A stretch of 16,533 nt of DNA from Chitinophaga pinensis (GTDB lineage: Bacteria > Bacteroidota > Bacteroidia > Flavobacteriales_D > Crocinitomicaceae), in contig CAMBRH010000038.1 of NCBI GenBank assembly GCA_945870115.1, positions 1 through 16,533 of the forward strand, given 5' to 3'. Each line of letters starts with the position of its first letter. Positions within the stretch are counted from its first letter, which is position 1. The translations under genes and the position numbers were made by a program. The notes under the pieces are model-generated. The model did no database searches, was not told the DNA's origin, and saw only the letters and a program-made list of their open reading frames with translations. Shown here one piece after another: positions 1 to 6,513 of this stretch.

Positions 1-52
1 TTCTATCTTCCCAAGCCATTTCAATGATTCGATTTACATCTAATTCGTTCAT
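1..52 (-). CDS. TIGR03643/DUF2805-type protein, N-terminal fragment
   Basis: The minus strand starts with ATG at 52 and reads MNELDVNRIIEMAWEDR before the window ends. The 'IDRIIEMAWEDR' opening is typical of the small TIGR03643 (DUF2805) family, proteins of under about 100 residues with no established biochemical role that are common in Bacteroidota and Proteobacteria. Only 17 codons are visible, so the rest of the domain cannot be checked. It lies 33 bp downstream of the four-helix membrane protein gene on the same strand and probably belongs to the same transcript as that gene and the MazG-like gene. The family call rests on a short but distinctive string. Confidence 0.7.
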   Translation of the reverse strand, partial: MNELDVNRIIEMAWEDR

Positions 53-85
53 GAAAATTAAACAAACTAGCTCGTAAAAAGTTTT

Positions 86-445
86 TTAATTGTCAAGCAA
101 TTCTTCGTTTGATTCTTTTTTATCAAATGGATTGAAAAAGTATGAAAGAGCAGTAATTATCATTCCAACAATTAAAACAATTGGATTTAAAGGATTACTT
201 GATATTTTTAGAATTAATCCTATAAAAATGACTACGGAACCAGCCCAAAAAATAATATTATTATCCGATTTTGAATCGTATTTAAAAGACAATAAATTCA
301 TTAAAAGCGCAATTCCTCCAACAACAATTATTCCAAATTTAGCATTGTATTTTGAAATAAAACCTTGAAAATAATTGGTAAAAACTCCTATGGCAAGAAA
401 AAAGGCCAATGCAAAACAGATTGCTGCAATTTTTTTAAATATCAT
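86..445 (-). CDS. Small four-helix membrane protein of unknown function
   Basis: A 119-residue protein I do not recognise. Four hydrophobic stretches of helix length are visible at about residues 4-22, 37-54, 62-80 and 88-105. They are separated by short polar loops, including a charged one at 55-62 (YDSKSDNN). The acidic tail (DKKESNEELLDN) is probably cytoplasmic. There is no signal peptide apart from the first helix, and no enzymatic motif. The start at 445 is 12 bp from the stop of the MazG-like gene, so the two are very likely co-transcribed. It resembles the small integral membrane proteins scattered through Flavobacteriales genomes. Function is unassigned. The frame on the opposite strand over 90-368 is its antisense shadow. 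Confidence 0.75.
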   Translation of the reverse strand: MIFKKIAAICFALAFFLAIGVFTNYFQGFISKYNAKFGIIVVGGIALLMNLLSFKYDSKSDNNIIFWAGSVVIFIGLILKISSNPLNPIVLIVGMIITALSYFFNPFDKKESNEELLDN

Positions 446-457
446 ACTAAAATTTTT

Positions 458-784
458 TTATTTAAGTTTTTCATTGTTTTTATGCCTATCAAAATCTCGT
501 TTTGTTTTTTTTTCAAAATTCTTTTTCATCGCATCTTCTAAATCAATTCCTGTTTGGTTAGCAATACAAGTCAAAACAAATAAAACGTCAGCAAGTTCAT
601 CAGCTAAGTCTTTATTTTTATCCGAGTCCTTTTCGCTTTGTTCGCCATATCTTCTAGACATTATACGAGCAACTTCTCCAACTTCTTCTGTCAATATAGC
701 CAGATTCGTCAATTCATTAAAATAGCGAACTCCATGTTCTTTTATCCATGAATCAACTATTTCTTGTGTTTCTTTTAATGTCAT
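458..784 (-). CDS. MazG-like nucleotide pyrophosphohydrolase
   Basis: A 108-residue single-domain member of the all-alpha NTP pyrophosphohydrolase (MazG-like) superfamily, which hydrolyses (d)NTPs to the monophosphate and pyrophosphate and can act as a housecleaning enzyme. The metal-binding motifs are present: EEVGE at residues 33-37 (ExxE) and DELADVL at 62-68 (ExxD, E63 and D66), 26 residues apart between E37 and E63. A basic tail (KKTKRDFDRHK) follows. The length fits the short one-domain forms, not the two-domain E. coli MazG. The ATG at 784 lies just past the terminator at 797-829, and I see no good promoter between them, so expression may depend on read-through or on a promoter I cannot recognise. 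The natural substrate cannot be read from the sequence. Confidence 0.9.
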   Translation of the reverse strand: MTLKETQEIVDSWIKEHGVRYFNELTNLAILTEEVGEVARIMSRRYGEQSEKDSDKNKDLADELADVLFVLTCIANQTGIDLEDAMKKNFEKKTKRDFDRHKNNEKLK

Positions 785-796
785 TTTTTAGTTTAT

Positions 797-829
797 AAAA
801 AAAGCTGTCGGATGGTTCCAACAGCTTTT
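797..829 (-). terminator. Intrinsic terminator of the MopE-repeat operon
   Basis: On the minus strand the stem AAAAGCTGTTGGA / TCCGACAGCTTTT closes a 4-nt loop (ACCA) and runs into a tract of seven U. The pair at plus positions 809/820 is C/A on the plus strand (a mismatch) but becomes a G-U wobble on the minus strand. The hairpin is therefore continuous only for minus-strand transcription, as expected for the end of the gene that stops at 850. It lies 21 bp past that stop. Confidence 0.88.
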
Positions 830-849
830 CAATTTGTTATAATAAAATA

Positions 850-2724
850 TTAAAGTTTTATCCAATTAGCTCTAGAAATTTGATTTCCAGAAATTAAAAC
901 AATTTGATAAACTCCTTTATTGAAATTTATTGTTGAGATTTCAGTTGAGAAATTTCCTCCAACTTCAAATTTACTTTCATAAACAATTTTACCGTTGATG
1001 TCAGAAATTTTTAATTCATTCAATCCATTTTCTAAATTTTCAGTTGAAATAAAGAAATTATTTGTTCCAGGATTTGGGAAGATTTGAAGATTTGATTTTG
1101 AATTTTCACTAATTCCATTAACTAAATCTTGTCCATCGCAATCTTCGTCAATTCCATTGTTTGGAATTTCAATTGCATCTGGATTAACAAAACTGATGGT
1201 GTCATTACAATCTTCTATATTACCTGCAAATACATAGCCATTAGCTAAATAAAATTCATCAGCACCGCATTCGCATGGCAAGTTTTGATATGGACCCACA
1301 CCAAATCCGTCACCATCAGAATCAACTTGATAGTCACAATGTGCCATTAAAAATCCACCGTCAATACCATCACAGTCTTCATCAATTCCATTTACGCAAT
1401 TATCTTCTGGGGCACCGGGATATACATTCGCATCATCATCGTAACAATCGCTATTATCTAATGTATAACCAATTCCTGGATCATTACAAAAATCTCCTGC
1501 ACTTCCAGCTCCAAAACCATCACCATCATTATCAATATAATAAACTGTAGTTGGTAAACCATCATTTATTGTTCCATCACAATCGTTGTCAAATTCATCG
1601 CATAATTCAGGTGCATTTGGATAAACAGTTGGCTCATCATCCATGCAATCACCTCCAACAGATGCTGCCAAAATAAAAGTATGTGTGCAACCAATTTGAA
1701 AATTTGCAGAATTACCATAGAAATCACCATCTACATCTTCATACCAAATTGTGTTTGGACTTAAATCAGATGCAATATCGCTACAATCTCCTCCAACTAA
1801 AACTGGATTTGTTAACGTTGAAGAACAACCTATTTCTGTGGTAGCATCATCCCCAAAACCATCATTATCATTGTCTTGATACCAAAGTGTATTTGGATTA
1901 ATTGCTACATTTCCATCGTTACAATCATCACTATTTGTAACAGGATTTGGCAAAGTTGATGAACAACCTATTTCAAAATTTGCATCATTTCCGAATCCAT
2001 CACCATCGTTATCACTATACCAGAAGGTATTTGGATTAATTGCTGCATTGTTATCATCACAATCAGTATTATTCAAAGAATATCCTCCTGGATTTGTGCA
2101 TGCTTGAGTTGAAACACCTGTGCCATAACCATCACCGTCAGCGTCAACATAATAATCAACTGTACCCACAAATTGCTCATTTCCATAAAATTGCACATTG
2201 TCAATTCTAAACGCTGCTCCAGCAGAACCCATCTCTGTTAAATAAATTCTAAATTTAACATCTGCTAAAAGGGAAAAATTTGCTGGATTAAAAACAATTG
2301 TATCTGTTAACATTGAACTTGAAGTTGAAGATACGCCGGTTGCAATATCAACTGAATAATTATCAATACTCGAACGTAAATGCCAAGTTGGAGTTAAACC
2401 AGAAGGTGTATTTCTAAAATCAAAAATGATAGAATCCAGGTTTATTCTAAAGCAGCTAATTGTATGAATTCCGAATTGTATAAATTCACTTTCATTTACA
2501 ATTGAAGTAGTATTCCAACTTTTTGTATTAAATACTTCTTGTGTACTTACACAAAATACATTTTGCATAGAAAAATTATCAAATTCACTATTTACCAAAG
2601 GAACAGTAACATTTGGACTTTGGTTAGGACAGGCACCTGTACCTGCAAATTCATAAATTCCCAAAAGTTGAGAATAAAGATTACAACTTGAAAGTAAAAT
2701 CGAAAAAATTATAATTCTTTTCAT
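850..2724 (-). CDS. T9SS-secreted protein with six MopE-like metal-binding repeats
   Basis: A 624-residue extracellular or surface protein. Residues 1-19 form a signal peptide (MKRIIIFSILLSSCNLYSQ). Residues about 20-182 are a beta-rich module shared with the upstream paralog (GTGACPNQ, then Cys58, WHLRSSIDNY at 114-123, FRIDNVQFYG at 172-181). Residues about 190-533 carry six Asp-rich repeats, each opening with a variant of YxDxDGDGFG and followed by a Cys-containing DC(D/N)D stretch. This is the MopE-type putative metal-binding motif, thought to bind calcium in a way like thrombospondin type 3 repeats. Residues about 547-624 are the T9SS type A sorting domain (IFPNPGTNN, then KISDINGKIVYES, ending RANWIKL). 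The likely route is Sec export, then T9SS passage and cleavage of the tail. It is the second gene of a two-gene operon, 24 bp after its paralog. The ligand or structural role is unknown. Confidence 0.92.
   Translation of the reverse strand: MKRIIIFSILLSSCNLYSQLLGIYEFAGTGACPNQSPNVTVPLVNSEFDNFSMQNVFCVSTQEVFNTKSWNTTSIVNESEFIQFGIHTISCFRINLDSIIFDFRNTPSGLTPTWHLRSSIDNYSVDIATGVSSTSSSMLTDTIVFNPANFSLLADVKFRIYLTEMGSAGAAFRIDNVQFYGNEQFVGTVDYYVDADGDGYGTGVSTQACTNPGGYSLNNTDCDDNNAAINPNTFWYSDNDGDGFGNDANFEIGCSSTLPNPVTNSDDCNDGNVAINPNTLWYQDNDNDGFGDDATTEIGCSSTLTNPVLVGGDCSDIASDLSPNTIWYEDVDGDFYGNSANFQIGCTHTFILAASVGGDCMDDEPTVYPNAPELCDEFDNDCDGTINDGLPTTVYYIDNDGDGFGAGSAGDFCNDPGIGYTLDNSDCYDDDANVYPGAPEDNCVNGIDEDCDGIDGGFLMAHCDYQVDSDGDGFGVGPYQNLPCECGADEFYLANGYVFAGNIEDCNDTISFVNPDAIEIPNNGIDEDCDGQDLVNGISENSKSNLQIFPNPGTNNFFISTENLENGLNELKISDINGKIVYESKFEVGGNFSTEISTINFNKGVYQIVLISGNQISRANWIKL
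1126..2157 (-). repeat. Six MopE-like Asp-rich repeats, coding
   Basis: Repeat block covering residues about 190-533 of the longer secreted protein. Units open at YYVDADGDGYG (191), YSDNDGDGFG (236), YQDNDNDGFG (282), YEDVDGDFYG (328), YYIDNDGDGFG (395) and [11 protein letters not shown] (465). Units 2-4 are about 46 residues long and closely alike (EIGCSSTL...DDC...INPNT.W). They lack the [13 protein letters not shown] segment that ends units 4 to 6 in other forms. Units 3 and 4 have replaced glycines in the acidic loop (DNDNDG, DVDGDF). The pattern suggests local duplication of the middle units followed by drift. Confidence 0.88.
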
Positions 2725-2748
2725 AAAAATAGTAAGTTAAGTGAATTT

Positions 2749-3822
2749 TTAATTTTTTACCCAAGTAAATTTACTTGATTTATTATCAGTAGAGATTTCA
2801 ACAATATACATTCCTGCATTTAGGCTTTCAGTATCTATAATAACTGAAGAAACATTTTTAAACGCTTTTTTGAATACACGCTTTCCGTCTGTTCCGAAAA
2901 TTTTGACATTCAAATCTTCCATTTTAGAAGCAGTTTGAATTGTTAAATTATTTGTTCCTGGATTTGGAAAAATTGTTGCAGAAATAACATTTAATTCAGA
3001 CAGAGAAACAAGCATGTCACTTCCATTACAATCTTCGTCTATACCGTTATTTGGAATTTCAGTTGCTCCAACATGGATATTGACATTTGTTTCATCACAA
3101 TCGTCTGGGCCAGAGAAACCATCTCCATCAGAATCCACAGGAAGATTTACTAAATCTGCTCCATCGCAATCTTCATCAATTCCATTATTTGCTATCTCAG
3201 TTGCACCCAAATAAATACTTGCATTTGTGTCATCACAGTCATCTGGGCCTGAATAACCATCACCGTCATTATCAACTAAAACAGAACTTTCAATTGTACC
3301 TTTCAAAGTGACATCATCTACCCTCCACGTTCTTCCTGGTAAATCTATATCAAAAGCATATATTCTAAAAGTAACAGATGAAATGTTTGAGAAATTAGAT
3401 GGAAACAAATTTCTATTTGTATCTAATTGATTGTCATCATCTCCAGAAAAAATATCAGTTGCATAAGAATCTAAACTACTTCTAACTGACCAACTTGCTG
3501 TCGAATTACTAATTCTTGATAAAAAAATTAATGAATCAAGATTTAAAACATTACCATTACTTGCTGATAATGTAAATTCATAATAACTTGTATCATTAAA
3601 AGTTAAAGACCAATTATCTGCATTAAATACATTACCTGTAACCACGCAATTTACTCCATTTTTAGTGAAATCTGAAAAAGTTCCGTTTGTTGGTTGACTC
3701 GTTACAATTGGATTTTGATTTGGACAAGCTCCAGTTCCTGTAAACTCATAAACTCCAAGAACTTGAGAATTTGCAAAAAAAGAAAAAATTGAAATGCTTA
3801 GTAGGGTAAAAAATCTTTTCAT
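2749..3822 (-). CDS. T9SS-secreted protein with two MopE-like repeats, tandem paralog
   Basis: A 357-residue secreted protein built like its downstream neighbour: signal peptide at residues 1-20 ([20 protein letters not shown]), N-terminal beta-rich module at about 21-176 ([10 protein letters not shown], Cys59, [19 protein letters not shown]), two Asp-rich repeats at about 183-224 and 229-270, and a T9SS sorting domain at about 284-357 ([20 protein letters not shown], ending FTWVKN). The two repeats are nearly identical and each ends in NNGIDEDC(D/N)G. Over the N-terminal module the paralogs align without large gaps and share a Cys pair with the same 26-residue spacing (33/59 here, 32/58 there). 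This is the first gene of the operon, and a strong promoter sits 28 bp upstream of its ATG. The T9SS export call is firm; the biological role is unknown. Confidence 0.92.
   Translation of the reverse strand: MKRFFTLLSISIFSFFANSQVLGVYEFTGTGACPNQNPIVTSQPTNGTFSDFTKNGVNCVVTGNVFNADNWSLTFNDTSYYEFTLSASNGNVLNLDSLIFLSRISNSTASWSVRSSLDSYATDIFSGDDDNQLDTNRNLFPSNFSNISSVTFRIYAFDIDLPGRTWRVDDVTLKGTIESSVLVDNDGDGYSGPDDCDDTNASIYLGATEIANNGIDEDCDGADLVNLPVDSDGDGFSGPDDCDETNVNIHVGATEIPNNGIDEDCNGSDMLVSLSELNVISATIFPNPGTNNLTIQTASKMEDLNVKIFGTDGKRVFKKAFKNVSSVIIDTESLNAGMYIVEISTDNKSSKFTWVKN
3013..3276 (-). repeat. Two MopE-like repeats, coding
   Basis: Two codon-phased repeats of about 42 residues separated by a short LVNLP-type linker. 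Both read VD.DGDG(Y/F)SGPDDCD(D/E)TN, then [13 protein letters not shown]. The DNA copies are also clearly similar, which indicates fairly recent duplication or strong constraint. They match the second half of the last unit in the neighbouring paralog ([12 protein letters not shown]). Confidence 0.88.
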
Positions 3823-3849
3823 AAGTTAAATTTTATAATGTTTAGATTA

Positions 3850-3880
3850 CAAAATTAGCAGAAAAAATGAATCCACCAAA
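3850..3880 (-). promoter_or_regulatory. Promoter of the MopE-repeat operon
   Basis: On the minus strand TTTG is followed, 19 bp after it, by TAATTTTG, an exact match to the Bacteroidota sigma consensus TTTG...TAnnTTTG. The -7 element (3850-3857) ends 27 bp before the ATG at 3822, giving a short leader of about 20 nt. It can drive both tandem paralogs. Confidence 0.72.
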
Positions 3881-3898
3881 TAAAAACAAAACTAAAAA

Positions 3899-4909
3899 TT
3901 AAAACCCTTGCACACCATTTACAGTTGTATATTTCAAAATATTCTTTTTATCTGGATAAATCCGAGCAAACGCTGATTGAAGAGCAATAGTACCTTCGTG
4001 AAAACCACATAAGATCAATTTTAATTTCCCTTCATACACATTTACATCACCAATTGCATAAATTCCAGGAATATTGGTTGAATAATCTAAAGTATTTACT
4101 TTAATTGCATTTTTTTCAATTTCTAATCCCCAATCTGCAATAGGTCCTAAACTTGGTTTTAAACCAAATAAGGGAATAAAATGATCCGTTTCAATTAAAA
4201 TTTCACCTTGCGTTGCGTGATTTATTTTTACAGTTTCGATCTTGTTATTTCCTTCTAACCCAACAACTTCTGATTCAGTAATTAATTTTATAATTCCTTT
4301 ATCCGCTAAATCAATAACTTTTTGTACTGAATCCAAATGTCCTCTAAATGAACTACTTCTGTGAACTAATACCACTTCTGAAGCAATTTTCTTTTCAGCC
4401 AAAAATATGGACCAATCCAAAGCAGAATCACCTCCACCAGCTATCACGCAGCGTTTTCCTCGATAAAACTCAGGATCTTTAATGATATATTCAACACCTT
4501 TGTCTTCAAAATCAGTGATATTAGCAATAGGTGGTTTTCTAGGTTCAAAAACACCCAATCCTCCTGCAATCATAACGATTGGAGCATGGTGTTTTGTTCC
4601 TTTAATTGTTGTTACAACAAATGTTCCATCTTCTAATTTATCAATTTCAGTTGCTGCTTCCCCTAACGTAAAACCTGGCTTAAATGGCGCGGCTTGTTTC
4701 ATCAAGTTATCAACTAATTCTCCAGCTAAAACGCTTGGAAAACCAGGTATATCATATATAGGTTTTTTTGGATAAATTTCAGAACATTGGCCACCAGGCA
4801 AAGGAAGTGAATCAATTAAATGGCATTTTAATTTCAATAAGCCTGCTTCAAAAACTGCAAAAAGACCAACTGGGCCTGCACCAATAATTATTACGTCTGT
4901 TTCAATCAT
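3899..4909 (-). CDS. Ferredoxin--NADP+ reductase, thioredoxin-reductase-like type
   Basis: A 336-residue flavoenzyme of the TrxR-like FNR class (the YumC type), expected to shuttle electrons between NADPH and ferredoxin or flavodoxin in the cytoplasm. Visible features are the FAD Rossmann motif GAGPVG (10-15), the LPGGQC segment (37-42) typical of this class, the NAD(P) motif GGGDSA (158-163) and the FAD-binding IGD (286-288). The C-terminal FHEGTIALQSA stretch (303-313) is also typical. The redox-active CxxC of true thioredoxin reductases is absent, which separates the two. The length is close to the usual 330-350. It has its own promoter and is divergent from the phosphatase gene. No ferredoxin partner is encoded in the window. 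Confidence 0.9.
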   Translation of the reverse strand: MIETDVIIIGAGPVGLFAVFEAGLLKLKCHLIDSLPLPGGQCSEIYPKKPIYDIPGFPSVLAGELVDNLMKQAAPFKPGFTLGEAATEIDKLEDGTFVVTTIKGTKHHAPIVMIAGGLGVFEPRKPPIANITDFEDKGVEYIIKDPEFYRGKRCVIAGGGDSALDWSIFLAEKKIASEVVLVHRSSSFRGHLDSVQKVIDLADKGIIKLITESEVVGLEGNNKIETVKINHATQGEILIETDHFIPLFGLKPSLGPIADWGLEIEKNAIKVNTLDYSTNIPGIYAIGDVNVYEGKLKLILCGFHEGTIALQSAFARIYPDKKNILKYTTVNGVQGF

Positions 4910-4928
4910 ATTTTCTGAAATTTGGGTA

Positions 4929-4956
4929 CAAAAGTACTTAACTTTTAGAATAACAA
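4929..4956 (-). promoter_or_regulatory. Promoter of the ferredoxin-NADP reductase gene
   Basis: On the minus strand TTG at 4956-4954 is followed after exactly 17 bp by TACTTTTG (4936-4929), matching the Bacteroidota promoter consensus TTG-N17..20-TAnnTTTG. The -7 element lies 19 bp before the ATG at 4909, so the leader would be only about 13 nt. Confidence 0.72.
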
Positions 4957-4984
4957 CACTATTTACAGATTGTTTATTTAAATT

Positions 4985-5000
4985 TATTTTTTAAAAAATA
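4985..5000. other. 16-bp perfect A/T palindrome between divergent genes
   Basis: TATTTTTTAAAAAATA is a perfect palindrome midway between two divergent promoters. It has no G or C and is not followed by a U-tract beyond its own arms, so it is unlikely to be a terminator. It may be intrinsically bent A-tract DNA or chance in a sequence this A/T-rich. Confidence 0.35.
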
Positions 5001-5033
5001 GGACAAGAATGTAATTTTTTAAATTGTTATACT

Positions 5034-5041
5034 TAAATTTG
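5034..5041 (+). promoter_or_regulatory. Candidate -7 element for the phosphatase operon
   Basis: TAAATTTG matches TAnnTTTG exactly and lies 30 bp before the ATG at 5072. No TTG is present at the usual 17-23 bp upstream, so only the downstream half of the promoter is supported. Confidence 0.45.
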
Positions 5042-5071
5042 AGAGATATTTTAAATAAGATATAAAAATAA

Positions 5072-6466
5072 ATGGAGAATAAATTAGACTTAGAATTAAA
5101 AAAAAGTGCATATAAATATCACTTATTAATTGCCAAAGCAGGTTTAATTCTTAATCCACTTTTCGCATTGGTTGACTTATTTAATATTCCTGAGCATTTT
5201 TTAGATTTTTTATTTTTCAGATTAGGAGTAACATTTATTATTTTTATGACTATTTTAAATCGAAAACGATTTGAAAACTCACCCGAAACAATTGCTTTAT
5301 TAGCTGTCACAGGAATCGCAATTCAAAATGCTTACATGTACAGTGTTATGAATGTTGCAGAAATTCAACAACATACTTTTTCATACATTGCAATGTTTAT
5401 TGGTGCCGGGATGTTTTTTTTATGGAAAATACAGTATTCGATTTTCGTTGTTGGAATTTCACTTGTCGCTAATATCGTTTTCTTTTCAATTTTTGGTAAA
5501 TTGCGATTTGATCAGGTTTTGACAAACGGTGGTTTACTTACTCTTTGTGTCGCTTTATTTACTATTTTATTGATTAATACGCGCACAAAATTAATTATTA
5601 AAGAAATAAAATCCCGTTTAGCATTAGCAGCAACAAATGAAAAATTGGAAGGTAAAAATGAAATTATTGAAAATCAAAATAACGATATAATTTCAAGTTT
5701 AAATTATGCGAAGCGCATCCAGCAAGCTATTTTACCCTCCAAAGAAAAAATAGATTCAATATTAAAGGATTATTTCATTTTATATCAACCTAAAGATATC
5801 GTAAGTGGTGATTTTTATTGGTTTTCACATGTGCAAACAACGCCTAAAAACAAGGAAGAATCTGAGAAAATTGTTGTTATAAGTGCTATTGATTGCACTG
5901 GACATGGAGTTCCTGGAGCCTTAATGAGTATTATTGGAAATACCATTTTAAATCAAAGTTTAACTATAAAGGATGTAAATACACCATCAGAGGCTTTAAA
6001 TTATTTGAATTCAGAAATTGTTAAGAACTTAAATTCTATTAAAGACGGTATGGATATTGCCATTTGTGCTTTAAATTTGAATACGCTAAAATTACAATTT
6101 GCGGGTGCAAATAATCCATTATACCTAATTAGAAACGATGAATTAACAATTTATAAAGCAGATAAGCAGGCAATTGGAGGAGACTATGATTCTTCTGCTG
6201 AAAAATTATTTACTAATCAGGAAATACAGGTTCAAAAAGGGGATGCTATTTACATTTTCACAGATGGATATGCTGATCAATTTGGTGGTGAGGAGAGTTT
6301 TATTGGTGGTAAAAAATTCAAATACAATCGATTTAAAGATTTATTAATAAAAAACAATGCTCTTCCAATGGAAAAGCAAAAAGAAATTTTGTTAGAAGAA
6401 CATCAAAAATGGAAAGGTGATTTGGAACAAGTGGACGATATTTTGGTAATTGGGATTAAAATTTAA
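5072..6466 (+). CDS. Membrane-anchored SpoIIE-family (PP2C-type) protein phosphatase
   Basis: A 464-residue protein. Residues 1-170 hold about six transmembrane helices (roughly 16-37, 43-62, 74-93, 105-118, 122-142, 153-169). Residues about 178-212 are a charged helical linker, probably coiled coil. Residues about 213-464 form a SpoIIE/PP2C phosphatase domain. It opens with AKRIQQAILP (213-222), the usual start in this group, and has metal-binding acidic residues in VSGDFYW (D247), IDCTGHGVPGALM (D274), GMDIAI (D328), FTDGYADQ (D398) and VDDILV (D455/D456). All the key acidic positions appear intact, so it should be an active Ser/Thr phosphatase facing the cytoplasm. Such enzymes usually dephosphorylate anti-sigma-antagonist-like STAS proteins or other switch partners; none is encoded here. 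It is the first gene of a four-gene plus-strand cluster. The signal sensed by the membrane part is unknown. Confidence 0.92.
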   Translation: MENKLDLELKKSAYKYHLLIAKAGLILNPLFALVDLFNIPEHFLDFLFFRLGVTFIIFMTILNRKRFENSPETIALLAVTGIAIQNAYMYSVMNVAEIQQHTFSYIAMFIGAGMFFLWKIQYSIFVVGISLVANIVFFSIFGKLRFDQVLTNGGLLTLCVALFTILLINTRTKLIIKEIKSRLALAATNEKLEGKNEIIENQNNDIISSLNYAKRIQQAILPSKEKIDSILKDYFILYQPKDIVSGDFYWFSHVQTTPKNKEESEKIVVISAIDCTGHGVPGALMSIIGNTILNQSLTIKDVNTPSEALNYLNSEIVKNLNSIKDGMDIAICALNLNTLKLQFAGANNPLYLIRNDELTIYKADKQAIGGDYDSSAEKLFTNQEIQVQKGDAIYIFTDGYADQFGGEESFIGGKKFKYNRFKDLLIKNNALPMEKQKEILLEEHQKWKGDLEQVDDILVIGIKI

Positions 6467-6513
6467 TGATCAGTTAAAAATTAAGAGTTTAGAATTAAAA
6501 TAATAATTTAAAA

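Noticed and set aside
1275..1550. Histidine-rich open frame on the plus strand (many HH and HHHH runs)
   Set aside because: It is the antisense of the Asp-rich GAT/GAC codons in the MopE repeats (ATC/GTC read in another frame), with no promoter and inside a well-supported gene.
1126..2157. Regularly spaced repeats that could suggest a CRISPR array
   Set aside because: The repeats are in codon phase, diverged in sequence, have variable spacing and encode conserved DxDxDG and Cys patterns; no cas gene is near.
3899..4909. Thioredoxin reductase
   Set aside because: The CxxC redox pair is absent and the LPGGQC and C-terminal features fit the TrxR-like ferredoxin-NADP reductase group.
6472..6499. 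Two imperfect 14-bp copies (AGTTAAAAATTAAG / AGTTTAGAATTAAA) after the phosphatase gene
   Set aside because: Only 11 of 14 positions match and the sequence is low-complexity A/T; such strings are frequent between genes in low-G+C Bacteroidota.
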